Virus record (IMG/VR): IMGVR_UViG_3300009507_000066
Location: 1-32,575 of that record
Origin: a virus
DNA length: 32,575 nucleotides
Strand: one strand, 5' to 3'
The position numbers and the translations under genes were made by a program. Of this stretch, positions 1-9,545 are shown one piece after another. Under the pieces are notes generated by a model that was not told the origin of the DNA, did not search any database, and saw only the letters and a program-made list of their open reading frames with translations. Numbering within the stretch: the stretch's first letter is position 1; the number at the start of each line of letters is the position of its first letter.

Positions 1-1
1 C

Positions 2-3000
2 GAGTTCCAAAGAGAGCTTGCAAGAATATACCCTACAGGCGCGCCGATCTCAGCGCTAACGCGGTTCTTTAATACTATCGGTAATTTTGTACGCCGTAAG
101 TTAGGTATGCAAACTAGACCTTTAGGGTCCGCGCTAAACAACACAGACACACTTATTGAGGCTATGCTAGCGCCAGCCCCGGACTCACGCGATGCGGGAG
201 AGATGTACTTATCAACATCTGGTGCCATTGATGGTATGATATATGAAGTAAAAAGCAGGGTAAAATCTGCTACACAAGATAAACCGACCTTTGTAGAAAA
301 CGTTGTAGAGTTTATCCAAAAAGCCCCCGCTGCGGCTAACTTTACGCTTCTGTACACGCTACCTCTGCAAGCAGTCCGTGATATCGCTGGTAAGTATAAG
401 ATGGAGGTACCGGCACGCGAGCTTCAAGAAGTTATAGAAGAGCAGGCGGGGCTACTTAGCAAAGCAGACGAGCGAGTAGACGGCACGTTAATTACGTTTA
501 CAAAGTGGGTTAAAAATCACCCTACGCTAAAAGAAACATTTGATAGCGTAGTTTACCGCAGTACGGTAGCGCGGGTAGACCCTAGCAAAAATAAAGATAT
601 CTATAAAGACGACCCCGAGAAGCTAGAAGTATGGGAGTCTATGAATGGTAAGAAAGGCGAGTGGACAAAACTTAAAGAATCTGGCGGGCAAGCTATATAT
701 AAAGAGATGCGCGATGCGTATAAGGCCATATACGAAGACATGAGAGAAACCATAGACGGGACAATCGATTCTCTAGTTAGCGACCCAGAACAGCGTAAAA
801 AACTTAAAGCCTCTGTGCTTTCTGGTATGTTTAACAAAAACACAATAGACCCTTATTTCCCCCTTACCCGTGAAGGTAAGTACTGGATAAGATACGAAGC
901 GAAGGTAGGTGAAACTACCGAAGTAGTGTACGAAGCGCTTATGACAATGGATAAAAGAAAGGCGCGGATAGCAGAGTTAAAGAACGACTCTAGAGTTGTA
1001 GTTGGTCCGGTACCCTACGACACAATAAAAGAGCTTACTATAAAAGGGGCTCCGTCGAACGAGTTTATGGAAGATGTACTACAGATACTAAAGCCCCCAA
1101 AAGGTGGTACTAAGGAGGAAGAAGCCCTTCTAGAAACCGAGTACGCGGAAAAACGAGAGCAGCTCATGCAGTTGTATCTGCAAGCGCTCCCAGAGACCGC
1201 CGTTACTAGGGCCATGCAAGGGCGTGGAGATGTCGCTGGATTCGATCAAGATGCTTTTGGGGCGTTCCGAGATAAAGCGTATAACCTAAATCGGAAAGTT
1301 GCGCAGCTTAAGTCTAGTAAAGCAATAATTGCTGCGGAAAGAAAACTAGAAGAGGCGTGGAATAGAAACAAAGAAACAGGGGTATACAACGAGTCCGAGT
1401 TGGCAGCTTCTAAACAGGTATTAGAGACGTTAAAGGAGAGGGCAAACTTCGCCCGTAACCCACCAACTGATTTAGTTAACCGTGCGGCTGCACAAGCTAA
1501 CCGCCTCGCGTTTATGGGCACTATTGGGTTCAATATATCTTCTGCAATCGTCAACGCCTCGCAGGTGCCCCTTATCTTTATGCCTATGCTTAATGGTAAA
1601 TACAGAAAGGCTCTTGGGGGGTCGGCAGCTTCGAAGGCAATATGGGGCGCGACAGCCGTCATCGGAAGTAGCGGTACGACCCGTAAGCTATCTCGCGTCG
1701 ATCAGGAGCAGGACAACGTAGATGCTAACGGCACTCCTTCTATAGACAACTATTATGAGTACAACAATAAAGGGGAGTTTGTACTTCGAAAAGATATGGA
1801 CCTCGACGCAGATAAAGTTGAACTGTTGGAGCGTTTAAAGCCTCTCGTAGAAATAGCTGGGTCGCGAGGGCTGCTGAGTCGTTCGCTGTTCTATGACACG
1901 TTGAATATTGATGATACTACTGGACGAGATAGAAGCCTGTGGGATACGGCTAACGGGTGGGGTGCCTTCGCGTTTCACTCAATAGAGCGGTACAACAGAC
2001 AAGTAGCCTTAATATCTTCATACGATCTCGAACTACAACGCATGCAGAAAGAAGGCACAACTATCGACGCCGCGGCTATGGAGCGTGCAGCGGAAGAAGC
2101 TATATACATGACCACAGAGATGAACGGTGGAGCTTCACTAACAACCACAGGTCAAATTGCTCAGACAGGTATCGGGCGTGTCGCTTGGATGTATAAATCT
2201 TACGGGACACAGATGTACTACACGTTGTTTAAAACTGGTGCTATAGCCTTAAACAATATGAAGACTAGTAATAAGCACACACCAGAAGAGATTAGGATAG
2301 CTAGAGAGCAATTCTTTGGGGTGCTACTTTCTTCGGCGCTGCTGGCTGGTGTGCAGGGTATGCCGCTTGTAGGCGCGGCGCTAATGCTAGCTAACTTGTT
2401 CTTAGATGAGGATGAGGACGACGCAGAGACTATATTACGTAAACATATCGGCGAATTAGCCTACAAAGGTCCGGTAAACGCCCTCACAGGCACAGATGTA
2501 GCCTCACGTATAGGTCTATCAAACTTACTATACCGAGATAATCCTTATAACACTGACGCCTCTGACGCAGATAAAATCTTGGAGATTATGGGCGGGCCTG
2601 CATGGAGCATAGCAACACAGTTCAAACGTGGGCTCACAGAAGTTATGAGTGAGGACGGAGATACGATACGCGGCGTAGAAGGTATGCTACCGGCGGCGTT
2701 CCGTAACGTCGCCAAAGGTATTCCGGGTATCGGTAGGTACGCGAGAGAGGACGGCATCCTAACGCGGCGGGGTGATCCTATCGTAGAAGATGTAACGACT
2801 GGAGGCTTGCTTGCGCAGATGCTGGGGTTCCCGCCAACTGAGTACACATTGAAGCAAGAGCAGAGCCAAGCCAGTAAGCGTATTGACCGTACCACAAATA
2901 AAAAACGCACTAAACTACTGCGTCGGTTATATGTAGACATTCGTATGGGCAGTGGTAGCAAAGACGTGATGGCAGAGATAAGAAAGTTTAACGCTCGGCA

Positions 3001-3151
3001 CCCCAATGCGGCTATAGGCTATGACTCAGTTAAAAAGTCTCTGAAGGGGCACATGCGCACTTCAGCTCTAATGGTCAACGGTGTTACCTTGAGTAAAAAC
3101 TATCGGCAACTTGCTATAGATTCAATAGCTGAGTACGACCGGGGATTTTAA
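2..3151 (+). CDS. Large virion-associated PLxRFG-type protein (5' end outside window)
   Basis: The reading frame is open from the first bases, about 35 codons before the first internal ATG at 107, so this is the C-terminal part (about 1,050 residues) of a larger protein. Counting from that ATG, residues 252-260 read PLTREGKYW, close to the PLxRFG signature of giant phage 'polyvalent' or internal virion proteins. The rest is charged and helical. A hydrophobic stretch near residues 736-770 (LLSSALLAG... GAALMLANLFL) is followed by an acidic patch (DEDEDD), and the C-terminus is basic. Such proteins are carried in the virion and are thought to enter the host with the DNA. No enzymatic domain is visible in this part; any would lie upstream. 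The gene ends against a leftward terminator and is convergent with the replication block. Confidence 0.75.
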   Translation, partial: EFQRELARIYPTGAPISALTRFFNTIGNFVRRKLGMQTRPLGSALNNTDTLIEAMLAPAPDSRDAGEMYLSTSGAIDGMIYEVKSRVKSATQDKPTFVENVVEFIQKAPAAANFTLLYTLPLQAVRDIAGKYKMEVPARELQEVIEEQAGLLSKADERVDGTLITFTKWVKNHPTLKETFDSVVYRSTVARVDPSKNKDIYKDDPEKLEVWESMNGKKGEWTKLKESGGQAIYKEMRDAYKAIYEDMRETIDGTIDSLVSDPEQRKKLKASVLSGMFNKNTIDPYFPLTREGKYWIRYEAKVGETTEVVYEALMTMDKRKARIAELKNDSRVVVGPVPYDTIKELTIKGAPSNEFMEDVLQILKPPKGGTKEEEALLETEYAEKREQLMQLYLQALPETAVTRAMQGRGDVAGFDQDAFGAFRDKAYNLNRKVAQLKSSKAIIAAERKLEEAWNRNKETGVYNESELAASKQVLETLKERANFARNPPTDLVNRAAAQANRLAFMGTIGFNISSAIVNASQVPLIFMPMLNGKYRKALGGSAASKAIWGATAVIGSSGTTRKLSRVDQEQDNVDANGTPSIDNYYEYNNKGEFVLRKDMDLDADKVELLERLKPLVEIAGSRGLLSRSLFYDTLNIDDTTGRDRSLWDTANGWGAFAFHSIERYNRQVALISSYDLELQRMQKEGTTIDAAAMERAAEEAIYMTTEMNGGASLTTTGQIAQTGIGRVAWMYKSYGTQMYYTLFKTGAIALNNMKTSNKHTPEEIRIAREQFFGVLLSSALLAGVQGMPLVGAALMLANLFLDEDEDDAETILRKHIGELAYKGPVNALTGTDVASRIGLSNLLYRDNPYNTDASDADKILEIMGGPAWSIATQFKRGLTEVMSEDGDTIRGVEGMLPAAFRNVAKGIPGIGRYAREDGILTRRGDPIVEDVTTGGLLAQMLGFPPTEYTLKQEQSQASKRIDRTTNKKRTKLLRRLYVDIRMGSGSKDVMAEIRKFNARHPNAAIGYDSVKKSLKGHMRTSALMVNGVTLSKNYRQLAIDSIAEYDRGF

Positions 3152-3179
3152 AAAATAGCCCCCGCCGAAGCGGGGGCTA
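3148..3179 (-). terminator. Strong leftward rho-independent terminator
   Basis: A perfect 10-bp stem (TAGCCCCCGC / GCGGGGGCTA, 3156-3165 and 3170-3179) has a four-base loop that reads TTCG on the minus strand. On the minus strand it is followed directly by six T residues; on the plus strand there is no T tract. It therefore ends the leftward replication transcript. It abuts and slightly overlaps the stop of the convergent virion gene. Confidence 0.85.
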
Positions 3180-3245
3180 ATACAGGAGAACTGACATCAA
3201 GGGAGGTACATCAGTAGCAGAGGGAGGTCTGCCATAAAAAACCTA

Positions 3246-3473
3246 TCATACCAGTCGCCACACGCGAACCCCTAATTTACTATCACATACAGTTACATGC
3301 GTATTAACCACAATATTTAGTTGTTTTGTGGTCTTTTTGACCTGCTCACAGGCTAAACTCGTGTTAATGCACGGTATAAACACTGACGCACCCACTGCAA
3401 ACCTATCCCAAGGCACTACAATGCGTATACCGTCAGGGTTAAGATTTCCCTTCTTTAGTATCCCCTGCGTCAT
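3246..3473 (-). CDS. Small conserved-type phage protein of unknown function
   Basis: This 75-residue product is the last gene of the leftward block. Its ATG lies inside the end of the primase/helicase gene (35-bp overlap), with an AGAGG motif about 7 bases upstream. The pattern 'VVPWDRFAVGASVFIPC ... LGVRVWR' (residues 19-35 and near the C-terminus) recalls a class of small phage proteins carrying a 'PW..l..G.SFFVPC ... GvR.WR' signature, remembered rather than searched. No catalytic motif or membrane segment is visible. Position and codon pattern support a real gene, but no function can be given. Confidence 0.6.
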   Translation of the reverse strand: MTQGILKKGNLNPDGIRIVVPWDRFAVGASVFIPCINTSLACEQVKKTTKQLNIVVNTHVTVCDSKLGVRVWRLV

Positions 3474-6276
3474 CTAAAGCCTCTATTGAGCAATCTACCA
3501 TAAGAACTTCTGTTGGAGGCAACTGCATGTGTGTGCCTTTGCTAAGACGCATCTTCCGTTTCTTAGCGCCCATCTCCTTCATCAAATCTTGTACAACAGA
3601 GCCATAGTTTATCTGCTGCTCAGCGCACCATGCTCGAAACGGTTTCGGTATCAAGTAAGCCCGTTTAATGTCTGTCTCGTACCGAGCAACTAGCTGGCCC
3701 CGTGGGAGTGCTTCCGGCACAATCAACGAATCGAGCGCTCCAGACTCACCTTTACGTAGGTCATCCGTGCTTTTGATCCACAGCACATTATTCCAATGCT
3801 CGTTTATATAATCGTTAAGCACCTCTTGGGCGGTAGTGGACATATCCGAAGCGGCGTTTAGATTTAGTTTAAGCATCTGGATAGCGAACTTAAAAATCTT
3901 TGCTATGTCGTAGTCTACAAGCCCTAGCTTCTTGGCAAATATGAGTCCGGTCAATGTGTGGGTTACGTGCGCAGACCAGAACCTGTTTTCAGAGGTCAAC
4001 TGTGCGCCCGCGTCAACTTTTGCTTGGACCTCAGCGGTAATTCTCTTCACCGCGTCTAAGTTTGCCATGACGTGCTGTACGAATACTGGCCCCGCATGTC
4101 CGTAGTTAGCTTCTAACGCTTTAGAGAATGCGTCTGTCTCTGCTTTGTCTTGAGATTTTTTAAACAGTCTATCGGCCTTCACTTCTAGCACCCTCTGTGC
4201 TTCCGCTTTCGGCAGAGATTTATAGAGACTTATCTTTTCTATGACGCTGAGGTTACCTGTAGTTACCGACAAGAACTGCCACGGCTCGCCACGATATCGT
4301 TCTGCGTTTGTGCTGCCGTGCATACGCGCCCGCTGCCTACCTCCGGTCACTTGGTAAGCAAAATCACTAAGCTCTTTCGGGCGGCTGTTTGTGACCTCAT
4401 CTATGTACAGAGGCAAGTTATGGTATACTTCTCCTCTGTGCATCTTAGTGTTATGTGTATCTTTCTCAAACATGACTAACTCTTTGGGGTCACCCCATAT
4501 AGACATCCCCGCCAGTATAGCAGTCGTCTTACCTACACCAGAATCTTTGCTGTACACGTGCATAGCCGCGCAGCTAATGGCGGATAACTTCATTAAAGCC
4601 GAGCCGAATCCTGTGCCGACCATGTATTGATGCAGCTCAAATCCGTCCCTATTGTAAAAATTAATCGTTTCTTTCCATGCCTCGAACGTACCCTTCGGCT
4701 CAAACGAAGCGAACAAACCTCCAGTCTGCGAAGACGGCGGGTTAAACTCTATCTTGTCTGCTAATATCTCTTGGTTACCTAATACAAACGCGCTCATAGT
4801 ATCATCAGTCCAGCCAAACTGCTTGCGCGCTTCATTTGCAGCGACCGACGAGTGTAATTCTTTTATCCAGTCCATTGTATACCCCATCAGTGGTTCTACT
4901 TTTACTACGGCTACACCTACTCGGTTAAGGGCTTTCCTAAACTCGTCCCTAGATGTGACAATCCCCATAGGCACCGTAAATTCTTTTACCCCGTCATGTG
5001 GCATATGTAGGCGCATCACTACTGCCTCGCCAGTTTCGGGGTCGTTTATCCGGCGGACCACATATAAATCGTGGTGGTACACCAAAACCTCTTCTACTTC
5101 CCCTTCGGGCTGCGTTATACGCGTGTAAACCCCACCGTTAGCCCCTCTAAAGTATGGGTATGGGTACTTAGGAATGACGTAAGTACTAGTTGGGTTATTA
5201 GGGAGAGATAGTGCCGGAGCCTCCACTACTATGTTATCTTCTTCTGAAGCCTCCCGAATCTTTCCCCCTAGTACGATAGGAGACTTTATCTTCCCCCAAT
5301 GTGGGCATGACGTGCACACCTCCGGCGCGTACTCATCGAAGGTAGCACACCGGTACGGACCTTTAATAAAGTCCATCTTCTTAGCTGTTTCGTACTGGTT
5401 ATAGTCGGGGTGGTTACGAGATATAGCACGTGCAGCTTTATCTCCGTCTTCGCAGAACTTTGCGATAGACAAGCCCGCCCTCCACAAAGGCTCAGGCACT
5501 TCAGCTTGGTTGCGTATGAGGTTGCCTAGTTGAGCGCACCCTGCGCCGCGTAAGGTCTTATCTAGAATGTCTTTGAACACGCTAGTCTTGTTCCCCATAA
5601 GGGCGTCCATAACAGCGCTAGCCCCGCTAGGTATATATTTGCTAGGTGGGGGCGCGATGTCTATGCCTAAGCACCCAGAGAACCTCTCTAAACTAATAGG
5701 CTTAATCGCCCCTACGTCGCCGAAATAGCCTACGCTATGGGGCGGGTCTCCTTTGTGGTTATGAGTACCCGGTATACGAAGCACCCGTGCGGCGTCAGAA
5801 GTTACTGCGGGGTCTGCAAACAAGTTATGCTGTGCGCATAAACGCTTGAGTCTTTCTGCTATAGGTACCCAATCGTCTTTACCGACTGCCTCGTCTAACA
5901 GCCAGTACGCATGTACCCCTCGACCTGAGTTTACTATTAGTGGTTTCGGTAACTTGGTCACCGTGCAGAACTGTCTCAGCGCTGAAAGCGCAGTGTTTTG
6001 GTCGGGGTAGTCCTTTGTTACGCCACAATCTAGGTCGAGAAAGAAAGACTTTAGTTGTTTAGCGTTGTCTACCTTACGAGAGTTATCCTCTTCAAAAGTA
6101 GATAGGGCGAAGTAAGCGTCATACCCGTCAGCGTCGAGGGTATGCGCGGCATCTAAAACAGCGCTTATCGAGGTGTAGAATTTTTGTACGCGTTTACTGT
6201 CTGAAGACCTAGACGCAAACATGCAGTAGTACCCGTCTCCCGATAGCACCTTTTCTAAAAATGTTTCTGTTTTCAT
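3439..6276 (-). CDS. Primase-helicase: AEP (prim-pol) domain fused to a DUF927-like helicase
   Basis: A 945-residue replication protein with two modules. The N-terminal archaeo-eukaryotic primase fold shows FFLDLD (residues 78-83, metal-binding acids), SGRGVHAYW (117-125, the histidine motif) and RVLRIPGTHNH (164-174). Cysteines at 310, 321 and 324 (CTSC) may bind zinc between the modules. The C-terminal ATPase has Walker A SKDSGVGKTT (576-585) and Walker B LPLYIDEVTN (621-630), spaced as in DUF927-type phage and plasmid primase-helicases. It would prime and unwind the replication fork. GGGAGG sits just before the ATG. The upstream neighbour is the candidate ssDNA-binding protein, a natural partner. 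The fold assignment is firm; which module dominates in vivo is inferred. Confidence 0.88.
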   Translation of the reverse strand: MKTETFLEKVLSGDGYYCMFASRSSDSKRVQKFYTSISAVLDAAHTLDADGYDAYFALSTFEEDNSRKVDNAKQLKSFFLDLDCGVTKDYPDQNTALSALRQFCTVTKLPKPLIVNSGRGVHAYWLLDEAVGKDDWVPIAERLKRLCAQHNLFADPAVTSDAARVLRIPGTHNHKGDPPHSVGYFGDVGAIKPISLERFSGCLGIDIAPPPSKYIPSGASAVMDALMGNKTSVFKDILDKTLRGAGCAQLGNLIRNQAEVPEPLWRAGLSIAKFCEDGDKAARAISRNHPDYNQYETAKKMDFIKGPYRCATFDEYAPEVCTSCPHWGKIKSPIVLGGKIREASEEDNIVVEAPALSLPNNPTSTYVIPKYPYPYFRGANGGVYTRITQPEGEVEEVLVYHHDLYVVRRINDPETGEAVVMRLHMPHDGVKEFTVPMGIVTSRDEFRKALNRVGVAVVKVEPLMGYTMDWIKELHSSVAANEARKQFGWTDDTMSAFVLGNQEILADKIEFNPPSSQTGGLFASFEPKGTFEAWKETINFYNRDGFELHQYMVGTGFGSALMKLSAISCAAMHVYSKDSGVGKTTAILAGMSIWGDPKELVMFEKDTHNTKMHRGEVYHNLPLYIDEVTNSRPKELSDFAYQVTGGRQRARMHGSTNAERYRGEPWQFLSVTTGNLSVIEKISLYKSLPKAEAQRVLEVKADRLFKKSQDKAETDAFSKALEANYGHAGPVFVQHVMANLDAVKRITAEVQAKVDAGAQLTSENRFWSAHVTHTLTGLIFAKKLGLVDYDIAKIFKFAIQMLKLNLNAASDMSTTAQEVLNDYINEHWNNVLWIKSTDDLRKGESGALDSLIVPEALPRGQLVARYETDIKRAYLIPKPFRAWCAEQQINYGSVVQDLMKEMGAKKRKMRLSKGTHMQLPPTEVLMVDCSIEALDDAGDTKEGKS

Positions 6277-6294
6277 TATTACCTCCCGAGAATA

Positions 6295-6320
6295 GCCGCG
6301 ACCACCTAAGTGATCGCGGC
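6295..6320 (-). other. Intercistronic hairpin
   Basis: Arms GCCGCGA (6295-6301) and TCGCGGC (6314-6320), extended inward by CAC/GTG, form a stem of about 10 pairs between the ssDNA-binding candidate and the primase gene. No T tract follows on either strand, so it is unlikely to be a full terminator. A role in mRNA processing, 3'-end stability or lowering primase expression is possible. Confidence 0.5.
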
Positions 6321-6336
6321 ATGGTGCTATAGTATG

Positions 6337-7242
6337 TTAGTCATCATCCCAAGCATCTACTATAGCATTTAAGTCGGGATCAGCATCTTTAGAGCCGCTA
6401 TCTGATTTCTTAGCGACTTTAGTCGGCTCTTCTGTAGGTTCTTCTGCTTTAACCTCTTTCTTAGCTTCTTTCGGTTTAGCTGCTGGCGCTGGTTTCTCTA
6501 AGGCGGCAGGAGCACTGACATCTTCTTTTGGTTTAGCCACAGACATTGTAAGCACCCGAGCGGTATCTGGGTCATCTAGTAATACTGCCGCTTCTTTTAA
6601 CTCTTCCTCAGAAAGAGGCCGTAGTGGTTTAAAGAATAGTTTAGGGCCATCGCTATCTTCGTCGAAATACATCTCGGTTACAACAGCAATGGGGGGTGTA
6701 TTGTGCGCGTTCAAGAAACGAGCGTAGGCTTGCATAGGCATCTTACCATCTTTCCCGTCCCCAAACACGCTAGTCGCTGGGAGTTGTAGCTGGTAAATTT
6801 TATCTAGGCTGTTCTCTAAAGCCACCGCAACTCGTTGTGAATAACGACAAGCGCGGCTCTCTCCTTGCCCAGAACCTTTCACGTTCATAGGGCAGTCCAT
6901 GCACCGTGCAGCCATGCGCTGATCTTCCGGCACATCAGGAGAAGGTGTTTGTGTGTCTGCGGACCAGCAGTGGGGAGTAGCAGGTTTATCTGGATCATAC
7001 ACGGCGTCATAGTAAGTACGAGAAATCTTAGCCGCGTTAATGATTACGATATTCATGCTGTCAGATTTGCTAACAGAAATCTGTTCGCTGCCTACAATCT
7101 CCCTAAACCTACGACCGCGGATACTAATGCGGCGCATACCGCCACCAGAACCACCAAGTAGGTTATTAGTTGTAGACTGCAACGACTTGAATAAATCGCT
7201 GTTAGCTAGTGCGTTACCTTCAAAAAGGGTAAGGTCAGACAT
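6337..7242 (-). CDS. Candidate single-stranded DNA-binding protein
   Basis: 301 residues. The N-terminal two-thirds is compact and carries four cysteines (C92, C114, C117, C132), compatible with a zinc site. The last 70 residues are a low-complexity Lys/Glu/Ala/Pro linker ending in an acidic tail (NAIVDAWDDD). A folded core, flexible linker and acidic tip is the usual architecture of phage and bacterial SSBs, where the tip recruits replication partners. The gene sits between an HTH gene and the primase/helicase. GGAGAA precedes the start. No OB-fold motif can be proven by eye, so SSB is inferred from architecture and context; a zinc-containing recombination mediator is the main alternative. 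Confidence 0.55.
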   Translation of the reverse strand: MSDLTLFEGNALANSDLFKSLQSTTNNLLGGSGGGMRRISIRGRRFREIVGSEQISVSKSDSMNIVIINAAKISRTYYDAVYDPDKPATPHCWSADTQTPSPDVPEDQRMAARCMDCPMNVKGSGQGESRACRYSQRVAVALENSLDKIYQLQLPATSVFGDGKDGKMPMQAYARFLNAHNTPPIAVVTEMYFDEDSDGPKLFFKPLRPLSEEELKEAAVLLDDPDTARVLTMSVAKPKEDVSAPAALEKPAPAAKPKEAKKEVKAEEPTEEPTKVAKKSDSGSKDADPDLNAIVDAWDDD

Positions 7243-7253
7243 GTTTAGTTCTC

Positions 7254-7529
7254 CTATAAGTCTTCATCTTCGTTTACATCAAAAGCAATTACCGATGGTT
7301 CGTCGGGCATTGCCAGCTCTTCGGCTACAACCGTAACTTCTACGGGCGTAGGTTCTACCGGCGTTCGCAGTGCAGAAACAACATCTGCTATACTAAACCG
7401 GTATGTATTCCCCACTTTAATAAATGTACTCGGTGGGATTTTACCCCTACGTACCCACCCCCGAATTGTTGAGGGCGATACGGAGAGATGTTTAGCGATA
7501 TCTTCGATAGGCACGTATGGGTCGCTCAT
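7254..7529 (-). CDS. Excisionase/MerR-like helix-turn-helix protein
   Basis: 91 residues. The first about 55 form a winged HTH_17/AlpA-type domain: PIEDIAKHLSVSPSTIRGWVRRGKI gives the two helices and IKVGNTYRFSIADV the wing (long strings described here only by their ends: residues 7-31 and 37-50). The tail is acidic and proline/valine rich. Relatives include phage Xis proteins and small transcription factors. No integrase lies in the window, so either excision or regulation is possible. AGGAGA precedes the ATG, overlapping the end of the previous gene. Confidence 0.75.
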   Translation of the reverse strand: MSDPYVPIEDIAKHLSVSPSTIRGWVRRGKIPPSTFIKVGNTYRFSIADVVSALRTPVEPTPVEVTVVAEELAMPDEPSVIAFDVNEDEDL

Positions 7530-7531
7530 AA

Positions 7532-7927
7532 CTATTTTCTCCTAACTGATACAGTGTATTCAGATTCTACGTTTAACCCCGGCGGTAGAACCTCGGGGTA
7601 CTCTTCTAAGAACTGCTTAACAGCAGTCTGGTTTAGTCGCTTCTCCAAGAACTCAGGGGCTGCATGTTCAAGAATAAAGTTGTGCATAGACTCCCAGTCA
7701 CTGGTCCAGTAGCGGCGCTTTAAACTGCGGTAAAACATCCCTTCAGAAGTTCTAACGCTATCCACACCATGAGCTTTGCAGTGAGCAAGTAGGCTAGCTT
7801 TTACTTTATCTTGCTGCTCCCTAAGAGCTTCGTCTTCTTCCTTAAACTTTGCAGTTAAATCCGCACGTTTGTCGCGTATTTTTATGTACACTTTAGTTAA
7901 CGTGCTTAGGTCTTGTTCGTCGTCCAT
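7532..7927 (-). CDS. Conserved-type phage replication-module protein, coiled coil N-terminus
   Basis: 131 residues. The N-terminal half is a charged helix (TKVYIKIRDKRADL...EEDEALREQQDKV) of coiled-coil type. It is followed by 'HGVDSVRTSEGMFY' (53-66) and a C-terminal 'LPPGLNVESEYTVSVRR'. This arrangement is common in small proteins of phage replication operons, but I know of no proven role. AGGAGG lies 8 bases before the ATG, and a near-consensus promoter lies just upstream, making this the first gene of a possible secondary transcript with the HTH, SSB-like and primase genes. Confidence 0.65.
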   Translation of the reverse strand: MDDEQDLSTLTKVYIKIRDKRADLTAKFKEEDEALREQQDKVKASLLAHCKAHGVDSVRTSEGMFYRSLKRRYWTSDWESMHNFILEHAAPEFLEKRLNQTAVKQFLEEYPEVLPPGLNVESEYTVSVRRK

Positions 7928-7960
7928 TAGTAAAACCTCCTGTTTTAGTACAAGAAGTGG

Positions 7961-7989
7961 ATTATAATGGGCTATTCTTATCTAGTCAA
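7961..7989 (-). promoter_or_regulatory. Near-consensus sigma-70 promoter inside the leftward block
   Basis: On the minus strand TTGACT (7989-7984) is separated by exactly 17 bases from TATAAT (7966-7961). The -35 overlaps the end of the SNF2 helicase gene and the start of the next gene follows at 7927. It would give separate expression of the downstream coiled-coil, HTH, SSB-like and primase genes. Confidence 0.65.
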
Positions 7990-9517
7990 GCAATTCTTTG
8001 TATAAGTCTATCATTTTTGTGTGTACGTCTATTCTGTTGTCAAGAAGCCTGTAAACGTGTTGCTCTACAGGTGACCCTTGTAGTTGGACTACCGTACACT
8101 TGTTCTTCTGCCCCGACCTGTGGATTCGGGCGTTGGCTTGAGCGTAAGTCTCCAGTGAGCTAGTAGGTGCCCACCAAACCACCGTGTTTGCAGCGGTTAA
8201 TGTAACCCCATGAGAGGCAGCGGCGGGCTGGATAACCAACACTTTAGGGCTATCTTGTTCTTGGAACGCTTTAAATATCGCTGTTCGTTTGTGTACCGGT
8301 ACGTCACCTTGGATTACCTCGTTAGAAACCCCGTCTGCCGTCAGCTTCTCCGAGAGGATACCTATAGTGTGTTTAAACGGTACGAACAATAACACCTTAG
8401 AACTGGTTTCTTGTATAGACTCCATAAGCACTTTGTATCGGTGCTTAATATCAAACTCTAGTGCCTCTCCGTTGTCGGTGTAGACTGCACCAGCAGATAT
8501 TTGTAGGAGTTTGTTCATGTTTACAGCAGCGTTTACTGCGGTAACTTCTTCCCCAGCAGCTTGCATAACCATACGTGTCTTAAGTTCTTTGTAGTACTTC
8601 TTTTGCTGCGGAGTAAGCTCTACGTTACGCTTAGTGTAGACCATCTCTGGCAGGTCTAGGCACTCGTCTTTTGTAAACCGTATAGCAGGTTGTAGTACAC
8701 GGTACACCGTGTCGGTTGCGTTATCCCTAACCTCCCACTTAAACCTACTAATTTTGTACATAACTTGGTCTCGGAAAGAGCCAAAGAACTTAGGGACGGC
8801 GGTAGGATTTATTAGTTTGGCTATACCGTACGCATCCAAAGGGCTTTGGGCAGCAGGAGTACCCGTCATCATCCACAGCCATGTGTCGTCTTTAAGTAAT
8901 TTACGGAGAGATTTCCAACGCCGTGTCTGTACGTTCTTATAGTGCGTAGCTTCATCTACAATTATAAGGTCAAAATTACCCGCTGCGATATCATCCGCTA
9001 CAATTTCAACCCCGTCGTAGTTTATTACTACGTAGTCAGCGTTGTTATCTAGTATCTTACGTCGTTTGGCGGGAGCCCCATACGCGATGTCAACGCTACG
9101 GTGCATGGCAAAACTAAATAAGTCTGCACGCCATGCAGAGTCCATGATAGATAGCGGGCATATAACCAATACGCGGTTAATAACCCCCTGCTTAAGTAAG
9201 AAATCAGACGCCCATATGGCGCTAGCTGTTTTCCCTGTGCCTTGCTCGTTAAAGCAAAAGGCACGCCTATTCATAGTAAGGAACGCAGAGGTAGTTCGCT
9301 GGTGGCCAAAAGGTTTATATTTTCCGGGCCAATCATACTTACCCGTTATAGGGGCAGGGATATCTATATCCATACTTTTTAGTTTGAGGGCTTCGTCAAC
9401 GCCCCACTTAACTAATACTGTGTTACCGCCAACGTCTTTGCTGTTAGGTAATACCGTAGTTACTTTCTGCGGGTTACGCAGCTTCAGTAACACCGCCTTG
9501 TTATCGACGATCTCCAT
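7982..9517 (-). CDS. SNF2-family DNA helicase/translocase
   Basis: A superfamily 2 ATPase of 511 residues. YKPFGHQ (67-73) is the Q-motif region, NEQGTGKT (90-97) Walker A, VDEATHYKN (187-195) the DEAx box, TGTP (218-221) motif III, and ARIHRSGQKNK near the C-terminus is the SNF2-type motif VI. It probably remodels forks or recombination intermediates during phage replication. I placed the start at the second in-frame ATG because AGGAGA lies 8 bases before it and this removes an overlap with the preceding gene; a start 19 codons earlier is possible but has no such signal. Neighbours are the HNH-like and Cas4-like nuclease genes. Confidence 0.9.
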   Translation of the reverse strand: MEIVDNKAVLLKLRNPQKVTTVLPNSKDVGGNTVLVKWGVDEALKLKSMDIDIPAPITGKYDWPGKYKPFGHQRTTSAFLTMNRRAFCFNEQGTGKTASAIWASDFLLKQGVINRVLVICPLSIMDSAWRADLFSFAMHRSVDIAYGAPAKRRKILDNNADYVVINYDGVEIVADDIAAGNFDLIIVDEATHYKNVQTRRWKSLRKLLKDDTWLWMMTGTPAAQSPLDAYGIAKLINPTAVPKFFGSFRDQVMYKISRFKWEVRDNATDTVYRVLQPAIRFTKDECLDLPEMVYTKRNVELTPQQKKYYKELKTRMVMQAAGEEVTAVNAAVNMNKLLQISAGAVYTDNGEALEFDIKHRYKVLMESIQETSSKVLLFVPFKHTIGILSEKLTADGVSNEVIQGDVPVHKRTAIFKAFQEQDSPKVLVIQPAAASHGVTLTAANTVVWWAPTSSLETYAQANARIHRSGQKNKCTVVQLQGSPVEQHVYRLLDNRIDVHTKMIDLYKELLD

Positions 9518-9545
9518 GTTAGTTCTCCTGTTGTACGCCCCACTA

